A DNA stretch of 64,000 nucleotides from Gymnopus androsaceus JB14 (GCA_009733575.1 ML769444.1:209048-273047); one strand, 5' to 3'. Shown: positions 51,409 to 63,400, numbered from the stretch's first letter. Translations and numbers: made by a program. Notes: a model not told the origin generated them from the sequence alone.

Positions 51409-51804
51409 ATGTCTGCTTCTTATGTTACTACACAGCCATTTCTGAAGGAGACTTCCGCTTCTCTTCCTGCTACTTTGAAGTCTGCTACTCCCCCTCCCAT
51501 GATTCCAAAGTCTGTTACTTCTCCTCCCACAACTGCAAAGGCTCCTACTTCTTTTCCCTCAACTCCAAAGTCTGCTACTTCTCCTTTTGCAACCCCAATG
51601 GCTCCTTTTCTTTCTGAAACTCTGAGGATAACTGCTAACCCTACATTGCCATTGGATATCATGCAAGGATTGCCAGAGCCTTCTACTGCTCCTGCAACTG
51701 CTGAGCAGATTCTGACCATTCCTTCACCATTGGTTGTCACTCCAGTTGACAAAGATCAGTACAGGAAAGATTCTTCTCACCCAGCAATTGCCTCTAGTGA
51801 ATGA
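51409..51804 (+). CDS. Unknown Pro/Ser/Thr-rich ORF, 131 residues
   Basis: One open frame with an internal, roughly 12-residue repeat (KSATPPPMIP, KSVTSPPTTA, KAPTSFPSTP, KSATSPFATP). No signal peptide, membrane segment or known domain. The repetitive pyrimidine-rich DNA may simply be open by chance, so it is listed with low confidence. It lies upstream of a retroelement 3' end. Confidence 0.25.
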   Translation: MSASYVTTQPFLKETSASLPATLKSATPPPMIPKSVTSPPTTAKAPTSFPSTPKSATSPFATPMAPFLSETLRITANPTLPLDIMQGLPEPSTAPATAEQILTIPSPLVVTPVDKDQYRKDSSHPAIASSE

Positions 51805-52141
51805 TATTTGAGTGCAGTAGATGATAACACAGTAGCATCAATAGATCTGGTTGAAGTTCTGACCAAACAAGGGCAAAAGTAGTAAGAGTTGGACAATAGG
51901 CAGGATGCAGGGGAGGGATGAATACTAGAGCAAGAGTTCAGGAAAATGCTACAGTTGCCCACATACTGCAACACTCTACTCATGCCAGATTGACAATCCC
52001 CACTAGCAGACCAGCTACAAAGGCGAGCAGAAAAAAAAATGATGTGAGTTTCTGTTTAATATCATCTGTTCAGGTTCTAAACACATTTGTTCAGTTTTCT
52101 ATGCTCTTGGACTCTGAGTTCATCCTGCATGTTAATAAAGC

Positions 52142-52430
52142 ACCTCTGCCTTTCTCACTCAGAGGGAGATGATAAGGTTAGCCAAAACTTAGACCAGAGG
52201 TCCATAAATTAAGTGGATCATGAAGTGCTATACTAATAGAATACATGGTATGGTACAAGTACACTAATTAGAGAAAAAAAACAGATAACAGATATGTGAA
52301 ATAGAGGGAGAGGAGGGAGGCTAACCAAAAAATGCGCAGATCCTGTTAGATCTGCTTGGATATCTGTTAATACAATGTAGATTGCTTATCAGGCATAATC
52401 TGTGCACCAAGAGCCCTGATATCTAGTGAT
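52142..52430 (+). repeat. Retroelement 3' end and LTR start, copy 1
   Basis: The internal tail is followed by CTCAGAGGGAGA, a polypurine tract, and directly by TGATAAGGTT, the likely LTR start (52170). The open frame upstream (51918-52172) ends HVNKAPLPFSLRGR-stop. The same block recurs in direct orientation at 63692-64000, including the tract, so both copies are 3' ends rather than the two LTRs of one element. Confidence 0.65.
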
Positions 52431-52523
52431 CTAAGAAGCAGGAAAGCAAAATGTGCACTGTATGTGTTTAAATCTGGCTAGATGTGTTATAGGCTCTGTT
52501 CAGTGACAAGATCAAGATAAAAA

Positions 52524-55112
52524 ATGCAAAGCCATACCAGATCCTTGTATCTGAGATACTGTAAACTTGAAGCTAGTAGTCTGTACAGATGTAAGAATGT
52601 GCTGGGAAGTGATGTTAGAGCTATCAGAGCTGTGGAGAGCGGACAACCAGCCTTACCCAACACTGAGAGAGATGATGGAGGAAAGGAAGCAAGGAGCACA
52701 AGGAATCAGGATACCTCAGGGCATTCTCACACAGGCCTCTGCTCGGAAATCCAGCACCTGGATGAGACTGAGGACATCTGACCATGGCCCCATGACCTGG
52801 GTAATGAATGATATAACTCAAAAAAGTGAGTTGAGCATGTCCCTAGAATGGAACATAGCGTGCCAACCACAATAGCTATTAAGAAGCTGCTTGCACACAA
52901 ATGACCGTGACAGTACGCTGAAAATATGGACAGAACACAGTAATGCTATAATCAACGGAAGGCATTGAATAAGAGTGAAATAACTAAGTTGCTCAGAATT
53001 TGGAATTGAGCAAGTTGTGATACATTACTGCAATGCACTATAGATACTGAAGATAGAAGCATTGTTGGTAAGCCAATATTGTAGGGCATATTGAACTCTA
53101 TTTGCATGCACTAGAGGTGGCAAAGAAGATATAGTGAAGTGCAGCAATTGTGTAAATGAACTCATGTGTGCTAAAAAGCGATGAATTGTGCATTACAATT
53201 GCTGCAGAGGATCTGTTGTTTGCTGAGGCTTGCAGAAAAACTCCCTATCTCTGGAATCCGCTTTCATGTTGATCCCAAACACTTAACCTTGACAGGGGAC
53301 TGCTTCCCCTCATGCTATCTTACCATGGAAATAGACCAGGTTTGGAATGGAACTAAGGAGAAAGAAGCATCTCTTCAGAAGCTGCACAAATTGCTTGGGA
53401 AGCCTCGCATGTGTAATGGGAGGAAACAACACAGTCCACCTGCCAGTCACCCATACAAATGGCAGCACGGAATTTGGATGGACCCCTTAGCAAGAGCTAC
53501 ACCAGTCGTACCTCGGACGCTTGATCCAACAGTGCAAGCAGGAGGGATACCTGAAAATGGGGGGTCAACTGCTGTCATCTGACCTCAACATGAGTGGGTA
53601 ACAAATAGACTTTGCCCCACTGATGTCCATCTGGAGGACACCATAACTCCTCTGAGGGGAACCTTGGCATTTAGAGATAGATGGGGTCAAACCATCTACA
53701 GTGTAGCACTGTCAGGGAATGGTAGATTCAATGTGAGTATGCCCAAAACACAATGTGTTTCCCATCAAATGCAATTGGATGAGATCATGCTGAGACCAGG
53801 TGTGATACTCACCCCAGAAGAGTTAGAACAGGATAATAAGCTGAAACGGGCAATAGAGGAGGATGATAACCAGCAGCAGTACCTGCTACTCACTGTGAAT
53901 GACAAAGGACAGCAGGCAGCCACCTCTATTTCATCTGCCCCAAAGTTGCTTCCAATAAACCCCTGACTCTTCTGCCCAAAGTCCCATGCCGTATTTGCAG
54001 CTGCCATTGACATGGAGAATGGGGGGAAAGTGTATTGCAAACCCAGGAGGAGAATCCAGACTTCTTGGGGTCCCCAGGGTTATTTTGACCCACTGCCCTC
54101 AAAACAGTACATGAAAAAGATGGGGACAGCCTTTATACAAACAAGGGGAAGGATCACACAGCTTGTCCACCAAGAGCTCCACAATCTATGAAAGAATCAA
54201 AAAGGGAAATCCAATTCCCAAACCAGAGCAGAATGCAAGTGCTCCTCAGGTTTTTCAGACAATGCAGGAGCTACTACAAGCACAACTGGAATGCACTATG
54301 TCTGAACTAGACGTGGGACACAGCTCATGGCAACTACATCAGAAGGTGAGGAAAGGACAGGCAATGTGGCATATCCAAGACAGCCTGCCCCATATTTTCA
54401 GATAGGCCCTGCAGGAACTAGGATGGAATGTGGGAGGAGGACCTTGAAGGGGGGAGGAAGGAACTGGGTTGCCAAAAGCCTTTTCGGACCCAGGCATAAC
54501 AGGAGGAGGGGAACAAGAAGGAGGGGGGATAAGGGGAAAACAGGCCTACACCGCATCAACAAATGAAAGAACATATGAGGGCTTCCATACTCAATCCCCA
54601 CATGACCTGCAATCCAGCCCCCTACCCAACTCCCACAAAACCCTGCACCACCCGCCATCCCACCTAACACTCAGGGAGGGTTCCTGCCAGTTAACCCTTA
54701 GGCACCAGCAAACATTCTGTACATGTATAGACCTCCCATTCTCCCTCCTGTACCATTCATACAAGCTCCAAATCCACTAAATTGGAATTGGAACTATTCA
54801 GGTGCACAAGGACAAAAGGCTACTATGAGAGGAGGACCTCCCAATCCAGGCGGGCCAGGAGGACTCCCAGGTGGATGGGGAGTGCCACCTGTGGGAGTAA
54901 TGGAAAAAGACATACCAAGGTACTTGGGTATAACATTTGGTGTGTGCGTAGCATTTTCAAGAGCTTTTATCTGTGCTGACTGGTGTTCAGCTAGCTTCTG
55001 CATTATCTCAGGGCTAGGTATCCCGATTACGGAGTGTGGTAGTGTTGTGGGAGCAAGAGTTGGAGAAAGCGTGAGGTATTTGGGTATTCTAGTATCACTG
55101 CTCAGCACTTGA
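52524..55112 (+). pseudogene. Degenerate coding cluster, possibly gag-like, unassigned
   Basis: A run of open stretches on the plus strand: 52567-52875; 53181-53582 with SGIRFHVDPKHLTLTGDCFP; 53664-53966 with MQLDEIMLRPGVILTPEELE and QDNKLKRAIEEDDNQQQYLL; 54163-54405 with YERIKKGNPIPKPEQNASAP and QVFQTMQELLQAQLECTMSE; then Arg/Gly-rich sequence; and 54723-55112 with a GGPPNPGGPGGLPGGWG stretch. Glu/Gln-rich helices followed by basic Gly/Pro-rich sequence fit a gag-like protein, but there is no zinc knuckle or enzyme domain. The minus strand of 54794-55108 is also open, with a plausible helix (PEIMQKLAEHQSAQIKALEN), so the coding strand at that end is uncertain. Confidence 0.35.
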
Positions 55113-55959
55113 TGCTGGACTAGCTCCTCCCTGATCTGGTCTCAGTGCATCTTGCTGCAAAAGGTGCATTAGGAGGGGCATGTGTTCTTTTCCGCCGTTT
55201 GGCAGGGGGAAGGACATCATTTGTATTGTGGAAATTGAGAGGACACATCCTAAGCACTAAAAGGGCTTTATACCATTCTATATATACTCATTTGATGGTC
55301 ACATGTTTGCTGCTTGACAAATTAAGCACTTATAAGCTGACTCATGTAAACTGCGATTAAGCTTTCTTACAAAAGACGCCTGGCAAGGAGACTGGAAATA
55401 CTATTGAATTTTCAATCCAGCCTCATTATAACAGAATTGCTTGTCACCTGAACAAGACTACGTAGTTGATTGACATTGATAGGGGTGTTCTAGAATAAGC
55501 ATCAATAATTACTTAATTGCATAGTATGTATTACAGCAAGCGGTCACATGGATGATTTGAAAATGAGTATATATACCAGTGAGTGACTGCTTTAATTCTC
55601 CCCAGCAATCGCAATGGCAGCATCCAAGTTCTCCCATGTCAGCTCTTCCACTCATGTCCTCACACTTGTCCACACAAGCCTCAACACACGACATTAACTT
55701 GAAAAAACGACTCCAGCATCTATATCGAACCACCGCTTGTGTCTGGGAACAAGTGGGATCATCTTAACCCTTCCCAAAACCAAGACAATCACCCTCACTG
55801 TAATGCCAACTGATCCTGCTTACAGGCTCCAAACCCACTCTCCAAGCTTCTACTCATGAAGAGATCCTCCAGTGCAATCCCAGTCTGGGCATACTGGTGT
55901 GATAATGGTAATCTCCATAGTCTAATTCGACACTTGGAAGAATAGTGGGCAACTGAACT

Positions 55960-57918
55960 TTGAAGATGGACAGTTTCCACTATGGCAAAGCTGACCGTAA
56001 CAGCTTTTATCTGGAATTCTGGAAGTGGTGCCGGGTTCATCATCCAAAGCCTCTCACTAGCAAGTACATGCTATCAGTATTCACTGACGGCTCATTGGGT
56101 CCTGTAAATGCCCAGTGGTTTGCTAGCAAGCACCTGCGTCAGTATCCTGACATAATCACACACCTTGACCAAAGCAGCAGGCAATATGACCATAATGTTG
56201 GGAAAAATGGATCAGCATCAATGTTTGATAGCAGTGAGGCTTGGCCTCCTGCTTCAACATTCATTCCAACAGCCAGAATACTTAGTCCAGACATCCGTGT
56301 CACTCCCTCTGGAATGGACATCACAATGGTTCTTGAGTCCTTGAAGCTAGATTCCAAGGATGGCGAAATCCCACATCCCCCCAAATATCAAGTCCATTTT
56401 GTGGATTCTTCGTGATGCCAGAGGCATTAAACATAAACTCGGTTTTGGTTCTAATGATAATAGTGACAAGAAATGGAATATCATCAAAAGAAGTTTAGGT
56501 CGAAGTGCTATCTTTTGGGAAGCGCAGCAACTCGACCCACACTTATTTGGGTCACAATATGAATCCTTTCTCCAGTTACTCAAATCATCACCGGAGCTCC
56601 AGCGGTTTATGCTTTGCATTGAAGCAAGCCCAAGAAAACACATTTGGTTGCTATGGGAATGGGTAAGTTACCCTACAAGGACTAATGCATGTAGTCTAAA
56701 ATATACATATCCAGATGAAAGTAGCTTTGAAGCTCTATCTCGATGGCTACCAAATCATGTTCATTCTTGATAGTGTATTCTATGAAGAGATCAAAGCTGG
56801 CAAGGGGGGCATTTTTGATATTGCCAAATCAGTCGACATGATAATGGGTGAGGTACGACTCAGGTATGTCCTTTGACTTATTCATTGTTCATCTTTTTAT
56901 TTGTTCCATACAGCGTGTACTCCTCTCTTTCAGACCCCTATCCCTACGATGCTCAATACCTTGATAGTCTTCGAAAGCTCGCCGCTGATCATCAGATATT
57001 TATCTGGCCTCATCCAGATGCGAATGAGCTTGCATACAGCAAGTCAACTCTAGCTTACCGCCTAGGAACACTCCGGTACAAGGGGCATCTTGTCATGAGA
57101 CCAACCACTCTTGTCTTGAGTTGTGAGCAAGGGCTAGACCTACTTTGCTCTAACCATGTAGTGAAACGAGACAAAAGTGCAGGAGGGGTTGATGTCTTTT
57201 TCAAGAACAAGTCACAGACAGTACTGGAGGATTTTAGGGCGCAGTGGGAGGCCACTGAATCCTACGACTGGGGTTATGGTCAGAAACCGAGATTCTTTGC
57301 TGAACCCCTCAACGAATCCTTGCTTTCTCGAGGAGAGGTGCGCTGTTATTTCATCCTCGGTAAACTTGCGAGGATGGTTTGGACTATGCCCATTGCTTCC
57401 AACTACGCCTCGGCCAATCCTGATGTAAACGATCATGCGGATATTACATTTGATAGTGATGTCAGCCATCTTCGCGCCTTGAAGGACATTGAAAAGTGAG
57501 TTTCTAAAGTATGATAGAATTGTTGTTGTGAGCTGATGACCATGTATAAAGCCACACACCAAAACCACGTGCGGGCGTGTTGGAAAAGGGTGCATGGCAC
57601 GACGTGAATTCCCCGAGCAGTGCAGAAGGAATAAAGGAGGTCGAAGATTTTGCGCAATTTGTTGTCAATCACCTTGTGACTCGAGAGAATCTGCTTGGAA
57701 CTGACGAATCCCAGTCAGTGTCAACATTTAGACTGTTCTGCAGACTGGATGTTTGTTTAGAATGGTCTAATGAAGACAGTCAGTTTCAACTGAAAGTTGC
57801 GGAAATTCAACAAGCTATGTGTGGTCTTTTAGATCAAGACTTTTCCGACAACTGGGTTGTTGCGAATGGGTTTCTCAGTGCTCTCAAGAAAAATGTAATA
57901 CTTGGTAAATATCTGTAG
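55960..57918 (+). CDS. Unknown multi-exon gene, possibly with an ATP-grasp-like core
   Basis: Exons read as 55960-56415 (MKMDSFHYGKADRNSFYLEF...), a block from about 56376 in another frame (ILRDARGIKHKLGFGSNDNS) through to about 56659, then after a GTAAGT intron MKVALKLYLDGYQIMFILDS (56715 on), a clean junction at about 56861/56914 into SVYSSLSDPYPYDAQYLDSL, and a last exon from about 57550 to 57918. The middle contains IWPHPDANEL, HLVMRPTTLVLSCEQGL, HVVKRDKSAGGVDVFF and LLSRGEVRCYFILGKLARMV. The Lys/Arg and E.R.....GK pattern recalls ATP-grasp enzymes, but this is my inference. It is less decayed and more GC-rich than its surroundings. The 56.4 kb frame change is either a frameshift or a missed intron. 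A broken paralogue lies at 27010-27800. Confidence 0.55.
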
Positions 57919-58007
57919 TTTTCTGTACAATCTATGTTTCTATATGACATCAATCAGCCTCTCTACCATATCCAGTTTCTAATTCTGATTCTTTGCAATT
58001 CGAACCA

Positions 58008-58072
58008 CAGTCGGGACCCGGCCCGCTGGTCGGGGGATCCGGGCCGTAGGTCGGGGGATCCGGCGGGATCCA
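58008..58072 (+). repeat. GC-rich minisatellite with GGTCGGGGGATCCGG units
   Basis: GGTCGGGGGATCCGG occurs twice 23 bp apart, with partial units before (GTCGGGACCCGG) and after (CGGGATCC). It is a sharp GC spike in AT-rich DNA, 90 bp after the preceding gene. Confidence 0.7.
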
Positions 58073-58183
58073 TGCAGTCAGCCATTGCGTGTTGGCACAT
58101 GATGCAAATGACATAGCAAGAAACATCGGTACACTATAAGACAGGTCTACTATACAAAGTCCAAGTCCATGACTCGCTACAGC

Positions 58184-59014
58184 TTACATCTTCTCTTTAC
58201 ACCCGGGACATATAAAGTAGTCGAGCACCCCTGTCACAGCATTGTACATAGATTTGGCGACTGAATCAGGTGTGCCTTTGGAGTCCACATCGTAAGTCCA
58301 GCTAATCTTTTCATAAACCTCTCCAGGATAAACATTTCCTCCATCTCTGGAAACCTTTTCATTCCCAGTAAGAAGCCAGCCCTGGTCTGCTGGTGCAACA
58401 GATTTGGGGTACACAGTATTCACCCAACCCAGTCCACGGATGATGGGGCCCTTTTTGAAGTTGGACATGGCTTCCGGCGTGGAGAAAGAACAAACACCAG
58501 GAAGTGTTCTTTTCTCTTCCGAGACCTCCAGGAAGCTATATATCCCGATTGCATCAAAGACAGAGACTTTGGTTTCTTTATTCTTGTTTGCTTCCTCCCA
58601 CTGTTCAACTTCTTCGATTTCCGCCTCATGCTCAACGCACCACCATTTCTGGCAATTTTTGCAGAGGATTTGTTGATCTTTGTCTGGGTTGTACATGGAG
58701 CTGCAACTTCGACAACAGTTGTTACTTAAGCCAAGCCAATCGTCATCTTGGCCTACCCATTTGATGCCGGTGTCCTCCTCGTCGTCACAATAGACCTCCA
58801 TACGATAGAAGGAGGCTCTCCTAGTCAGAAGATGATGACTTGGATCATTGATGTTGGCAACGAGGGTGTGCAGCCCCGCGATGTCTGAAAAAGTGTTGAA
58901 TTTAGTTGCCATCCGTATATCTTGCACAAGAGCAAGATATGTACCAAGAATATCTTGTTTTTTCACAAGGCTAGCAATGTTGGTGAGAATAAACTCTCCC
59001 GTACCAAAAGCCAT
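58184..59014 (-). CDS. Uncharacterised 276-residue cysteine-rich protein, single exon
   Basis: An uninterrupted ORF with no stop or frame slip, unusual in this part of the window. A cysteine/histidine cluster at about residues 98-128 (NNCCRSCSSMYNPDKDQQIL followed by CKNCQKWWCVEH) looks like a zinc-binding finger, and there is a second C-P-G-C pair at the C-terminus (YFICPGCKEKM). Upstream of the finger, FYRMEVYCDDEEDTGIKWVG is like the core of a BAH-type or small beta domain, but I do not claim it. The middle is Glu/Lys-rich (EIEEVEQWEEANKNKETKV). It converges with the 55960-57918 gene, 265 bp away. Function unknown; a chromatin or DNA role is only a guess. Confidence 0.6.
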   Translation of the reverse strand: MAFGTGEFILTNIASLVKKQDILGTYLALVQDIRMATKFNTFSDIAGLHTLVANINDPSHHLLTRRASFYRMEVYCDDEEDTGIKWVGQDDDWLGLSNNCCRSCSSMYNPDKDQQILCKNCQKWWCVEHEAEIEEVEQWEEANKNKETKVSVFDAIGIYSFLEVSEEKRTLPGVCSFSTPEAMSNFKKGPIIRGLGWVNTVYPKSVAPADQGWLLTGNEKVSRDGGNVYPGEVYEKISWTYDVDSKGTPDSVAKSMYNAVTGVLDYFICPGCKEKM

Positions 59015-59166
59015 AGGTCAAAGAGATTGAAGTCTTCCCACCATACTCACTGAAACTTTATTTAATATGTATATTTTAAATACAAGCAAGAACCAATAGG
59101 ATACAAACCTCTTCTCTTAATACAGGCAGAGTAGTGTAGTATATATCTTATCTAATCTGAGTTGTC

Positions 59167-59353
59167 ATCAAAAGCTTTATTGTAATTATCCCTTGCAAAG
59201 CGACTGGCATAAACTGCAGTGGCGCATTGGCCTTGTTTGGGCCTTTGGGCCATGGAACCAGTCACTTGGCAGCCCAAACACCGAACAAAGCCAAAGCACC
59301 ACCGCAGTTTATGCCAGTTGCTTTTCAAGGGATAATTACAATAAACTTTTATG
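59167..59353. mobile_element. MITE-like foldback, 187 bp, upstream of the 58184-59014 gene
   Basis: The arms are about 60 bp and share TTTATTGTAATTATCCCTTG and CTGGCATAAACTGC in inverted orientation; the loop is rich in TTTGGGC/GCCC. It starts about 150 bp upstream of the start codon of the single-exon gene, so it may lie in that promoter. No coding capacity. Confidence 0.75.
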
Positions 59354-61750
59354 GCACATGAGATTACTACATTATTTTCCCTTACAAACTCGAATGGGAA
59401 GGAGTCTGTATTCATTGTTCTGTTTTTAGAAGATTTGTGTATTCCAGTTGTAGAAATGTATGATTAGCAATATATATCATCCACGGTTATCTCTTCTCAG
59501 TACTGTGGACACAATTTCAAGGCTTGGAAATTTATTTATGGAGATGACTTCAATAGTTCATGTATTTTCAGAGTACAGCATAGAAGTACCCAAGTCAACT
59601 GGATTATAGAATACTTTGTCACCAATTTCTTACCAGACAGGCTGTCATGGAACTCCTGAGTCCTTTCCCTTAGTTATGCTCCCCAAATCTTCAGTCAGCA
59701 CTTGGTTAGTTCCTAACAACATTTCACCTCCAGCCACTTGGATACCCCATTAAGTGGTTTACACAGAACAATCTTCTTCTACCACCCTACACCACTGTAT
59801 CGTGCACAGAAAACAGTCACTTTTTGATACCACTCATGTACTTGTTTCTACATTCTCATCTTGCATTATAGCATACTTTCTGAGGATGTTTATTACCATC
59901 AATACAACATATTCACCTACTCAGAATTTTTTGTAATCTCCTTTCCAAAATGCACTGAAGATTGCAAGTTCAAATGCAAATGTGACCCGGACCAGTTTTT
60001 TCCGTGGCTACGAGTAAGTCTGTGAGAGCAGAGTATTGTATCATTTATCACCTACTGGTGTACTCTGCAAAGAGGGGGGTATGAGTATATCTTAATCTTC
60101 TCATTGTGTTCAAATCACCTGGTAGTCAGCTAAGAACTTGATACCAATAAACTCTGAGACCATATTCAACAGCTTTTGCATGTCCTGACACTCAGATATT
60201 CATTGCAGTTTATCTTCAGATTCAGTTGAGGTCATTACACCTTCCTCCTCCATACCTAACCCTCTAAAGCTTAGTCCTAGCAAATTTGTAATGGCCATTC
60301 CACTCAGAATCCATCTCCCTTGTATACTGAGCACTTTCATGAATAGCATCAGATGTATGGAAAGTGATGATGATACATGACCTCTGTCAATCACAAGGCA
60401 TTTCCAGCAAATTTGCAATAACAGAGAAATTACAATTTAGGAATTCGTTAGACTCATCAGCACACCCTCATGTTCATGTTCATCTGTATTTCTCACATAG
60501 CCATACAATTACATTGCTAACAAATCTTATTAATCACCAGAAAGGAGCGGCAAGTTATAAAACATCAATTCAGTGTCTGCCTCCCTCAAACCTGAATCAG
60601 AGTCCAACAGAGTAATATGTACAGTATATTTCCAGTATATCAATTCTCATTGTCCATAAGTTTCTCTTCCTTCAATGATGGTGCTGGTGATGACGCATTG
60701 CAAGTGGTGATTAACGAAAGTGGCAGCAAACAGTATCTCAGTCAACAATTCTCCTATTCTTCTCGTTAGCACAACACTTTTCAACAGCACAGGAGAAAAA
60801 CATGCCCACAATGTTAACCGTTATACGTTCTGCGCACCAACAAGATTCACCAATGAACTGGAGCCTGCTGGATGCATCCGGATCCACAGTAGATCAAAGA
60901 TGTATAAAAACAGTACAACTGCTGCGGCTAAAAACAGATAAGCATGATAGCAACATATGGGAGGTGGTTATGCACCCAGGGCTCCACAATAATGCCTGCA
61001 ATTTGTCCTCCAGTGAATGTCATGTTTTGGTTGTCATGTGGTTGAAGAAAAGAAATGTTTATGCCAGTTAAACTTTAACTTACATCCTGTGAGCTCGAAT
61101 CATGCTTCTTTCCCATGTGTCATTGATCGTTCCAGATGATGCGTTTCCAAAACATAGCTCTCATTAGCATTATAGGTAGTTGATACAGACTTACTCCTTT
61201 TTCGCCAGATCCTGAATGGAATCTTCACACTGTATACTGGATTTAGAAAAAAAATAATCCGCACTGAAATAGCATGCAACTTCCAATAAGCCATAATTGG
61301 GCATTGGAATTATTGCCGTTATATCCAATTACATTCATTAAATGCATGCTTGAAAGTCCGTCCTGGATGACATCATTGCATTGCTTTAGTCATTGATATT
61401 GGTCAAGCCTGATGGGAATGAACCGAGACACACATGATGTAATTGATTTTGCACCTGTTGTCCAATAGCAAACCATAAATTTACAAGGTATGTTACTAAT
61501 GCGTGGATTAATTACTCGTGTAAACAGCTGTGATGAGTCTATAAAAGAGACAAAACTATATACATTGAAAGCACCAACTCTGAGTCCAAGTCCAAGTCTG
61601 AGGATTTTATTGTGCAATAGTCTAAATTGCCTAAGAATATAAGTATTTTGACAAAAACATTTTCCTTTTCAACTGAAGTGTTTTTATAGAAATACTTGTA
61701 CTTTTTGCAGGTTTAGACCATTGGACAATGAAATCTTTAGAATGGGAGTT
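59354..61750. other. Non-coding stretch with a duplicated exon-like fragment
   Basis: Apart from 59820-60018 (listed separately) no gene signal was recognised. 60720-61071 contains two overlapping open stretches with no family. Several short inverted words, but no element ends could be paired. Confidence 0.35.
59820..60018 (+). pseudogene. Exon-like fragment, copy 1 of a dispersed duplication
   Basis: Starts TTTTTGATACCACTCATGTA and ends in a donor-like ...CGAGTAAGT. The best frame reads KCTEDCKFKCKCDPDQFFPW, cysteine-rich and coding-like. It matches 61968-62170 in direct orientation. Unknown source gene. Confidence 0.5.
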
Positions 61751-61883
61751 GCTTCAATCTAGCAAGGAATCCCTAGATACCTATCCTTGAGCTTGACTTC
61801 TGAGAGTTCTGTTTTGTTGATCTGAATTCAAAAAATAAGGCAAGGATTATTATGACCTTTTTCATTCCTTGCTAGATTGAAGC
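61751..61883. repeat. 133-bp element with perfect 20-bp terminal inverted repeats
   Basis: GCTTCAATCTAGCAAGGAAT at 61751-61770 is exactly inverted at 61864-61883. AT-rich middle, no ORF. MITE-like in size. Confidence 0.7.
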
Positions 61884-61967
61884 TTGTTTTTGAATTCAAG
61901 CTTGTCTGCAAAGATTCCAGTGGGTATGATTCAATATACTTGTGGCCACAGAAAAAAATGATCTACC

Positions 61968-62170
61968 TTTTTTGATACCACTCATGTACTTGGTTATTCT
62001 ACATTCTCATACTTGCGTTATAAGCCCCATACTTTCTGAGGATGTTTATCACTATCAATCCAACATTCACCTTCTCAGAATTTTTTGTGATCTCCTTTCC
62101 AAATGCACTGAAGATTGCAAGTTCAAATGCAAATGTGACTTAGACCATTTTTTTCCATGGCTACAAGTAA
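61968..62170 (+). pseudogene. Exon-like fragment, copy 2
   Basis: Direct copy of 59820-60018 at roughly 85-90% identity. One frame is fully open (SEDVYHYQSNIHLLRIFCDL, then LSKCTEDCKFKCKCDLDHFF and PWLQ) and ends at CAAGTAAGC, a plausible 5' splice site. Only this exon is visible. Confidence 0.5.
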
Positions 62171-62979
62171 GCTGCATTTCAATAATAAACTATTTTCATA
62201 GATCCTTCATTGTTGAACCCAAGAAATAAGAGGAAATGTGCCTTGAATGAAAGGCCTACATTCAATCCACAATACAATCTACTGAGGGAGAGTTTGAATG
62301 AAGATCAAGGTATTTAATGAGGTGGAGTGGGGAGATATGGAAGGATGGAAGGAGAATTGGTTGGAGGGGAAAAGGATGAGCATGGGGAAAGTGAGTCATC
62401 AGAGTGCTTGCCATCAGAGTGCCCACCAGTGAAAAAGCATAAGGGAAGGAGATGCCAAGGGGAAGAGGAAATGGAAGGTGGGTAGACCACAAAAGAAGTA
62501 ACCTAAGTAAGGATGCAGGAAGTTGGTACAGCATATGTGGCATTGGATGACTTTTCATAACAATAAAGTGTTAAATAAACAAAATGATGAACTGGCATAC
62601 ATAGGTTGTTCTGAGAGGAATAACACAATATATGTAAATCATCATTATACTATTGCTGAGCTTTCATCTACTTAATCTTTTGCTCTTTTTTCCTTCACTT
62701 GTGCATGTTGGGCAACCTTGCCTTGAAGCAGCTAAGTGGAATGTAGTGCAATGTGAAACATGCATTGGTCAGAATGTCTTTCAAGAATAACAGTATATAA
62801 CTGACCTTGTCAGTAAACATTACATCCAAAGCTCTACTTCTGGCCTTCAGCCATTAAAGCTGTTCCTGTATATGTTAGAATACTTAGCTATCCAGAGTCT
62901 TGAGTACTTCCCTCATCCACATTAAAAAGATCCACACACTCACCTGAAGCTTCTCTATGGAAGGCCAGTTGGGTGATGG
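62171..62979. other. Unassigned stretch
   Basis: Purine-rich between 62280 and 62520 on the plus strand, which opens a chance frame on the minus strand. No recognised gene or element. Confidence 0.35.
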
Positions 62980-63400
62980 TCAGGGGGATTCCCATAGGTA
63001 AGTCAGAGTCTGGTTCGTAAAAGCATCTCGCTCATCTTGGACGAGAAGGGCTGGAATTTGCAGGGTTACTGTAAACCACTTGGTGGCATGCACCATCTGC
63101 CACATCTGCAGCAGATGAAGGGCCACCAATGTTGGGTGATTGTTGTTGTTGGTCAAGACCACCTTCACATCCACCTTAAAGATGTTTAATGCAGCGCTCA
63201 ATCCATACATAGACTGCTTCTGGCATACCTTCAGGTTTCACATTGTCACTATCAAGCTCATCTTTGCCACTCTCTGTGTCAGCAGCAACACTGATCTCTT
63301 GCGTGATAACCATCCCAGGACCCTCAACTTCCTCCTCAACATCCTTTTTCAATGTTGCAATCCTCCCTGGCCTCTTGCTAGAGCAAGATTTCTATACTTG
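62980..63400 (-). pseudogene. Short coding-like relic
   Basis: The minus strand reads KRPGRIATLKKDVEEEVEGP, then GMVITQEISVAADTESGKDE, LDSDNVKPEGMPEAVYVWIE and RCIKHL, with believable acidic-helical protein composition, then breaks by stop and frame change. No family recognised; listed because its composition differs from the surrounding noise. Confidence 0.3.

Noticed and set aside
54794..55108. Minus-strand Pro/Gly-rich ORF as a gene
   Set aside because: The plus strand is open across the same bases, no start context or domain supports either strand, and GC-rich Pro/Gly codons open both strands by chance.
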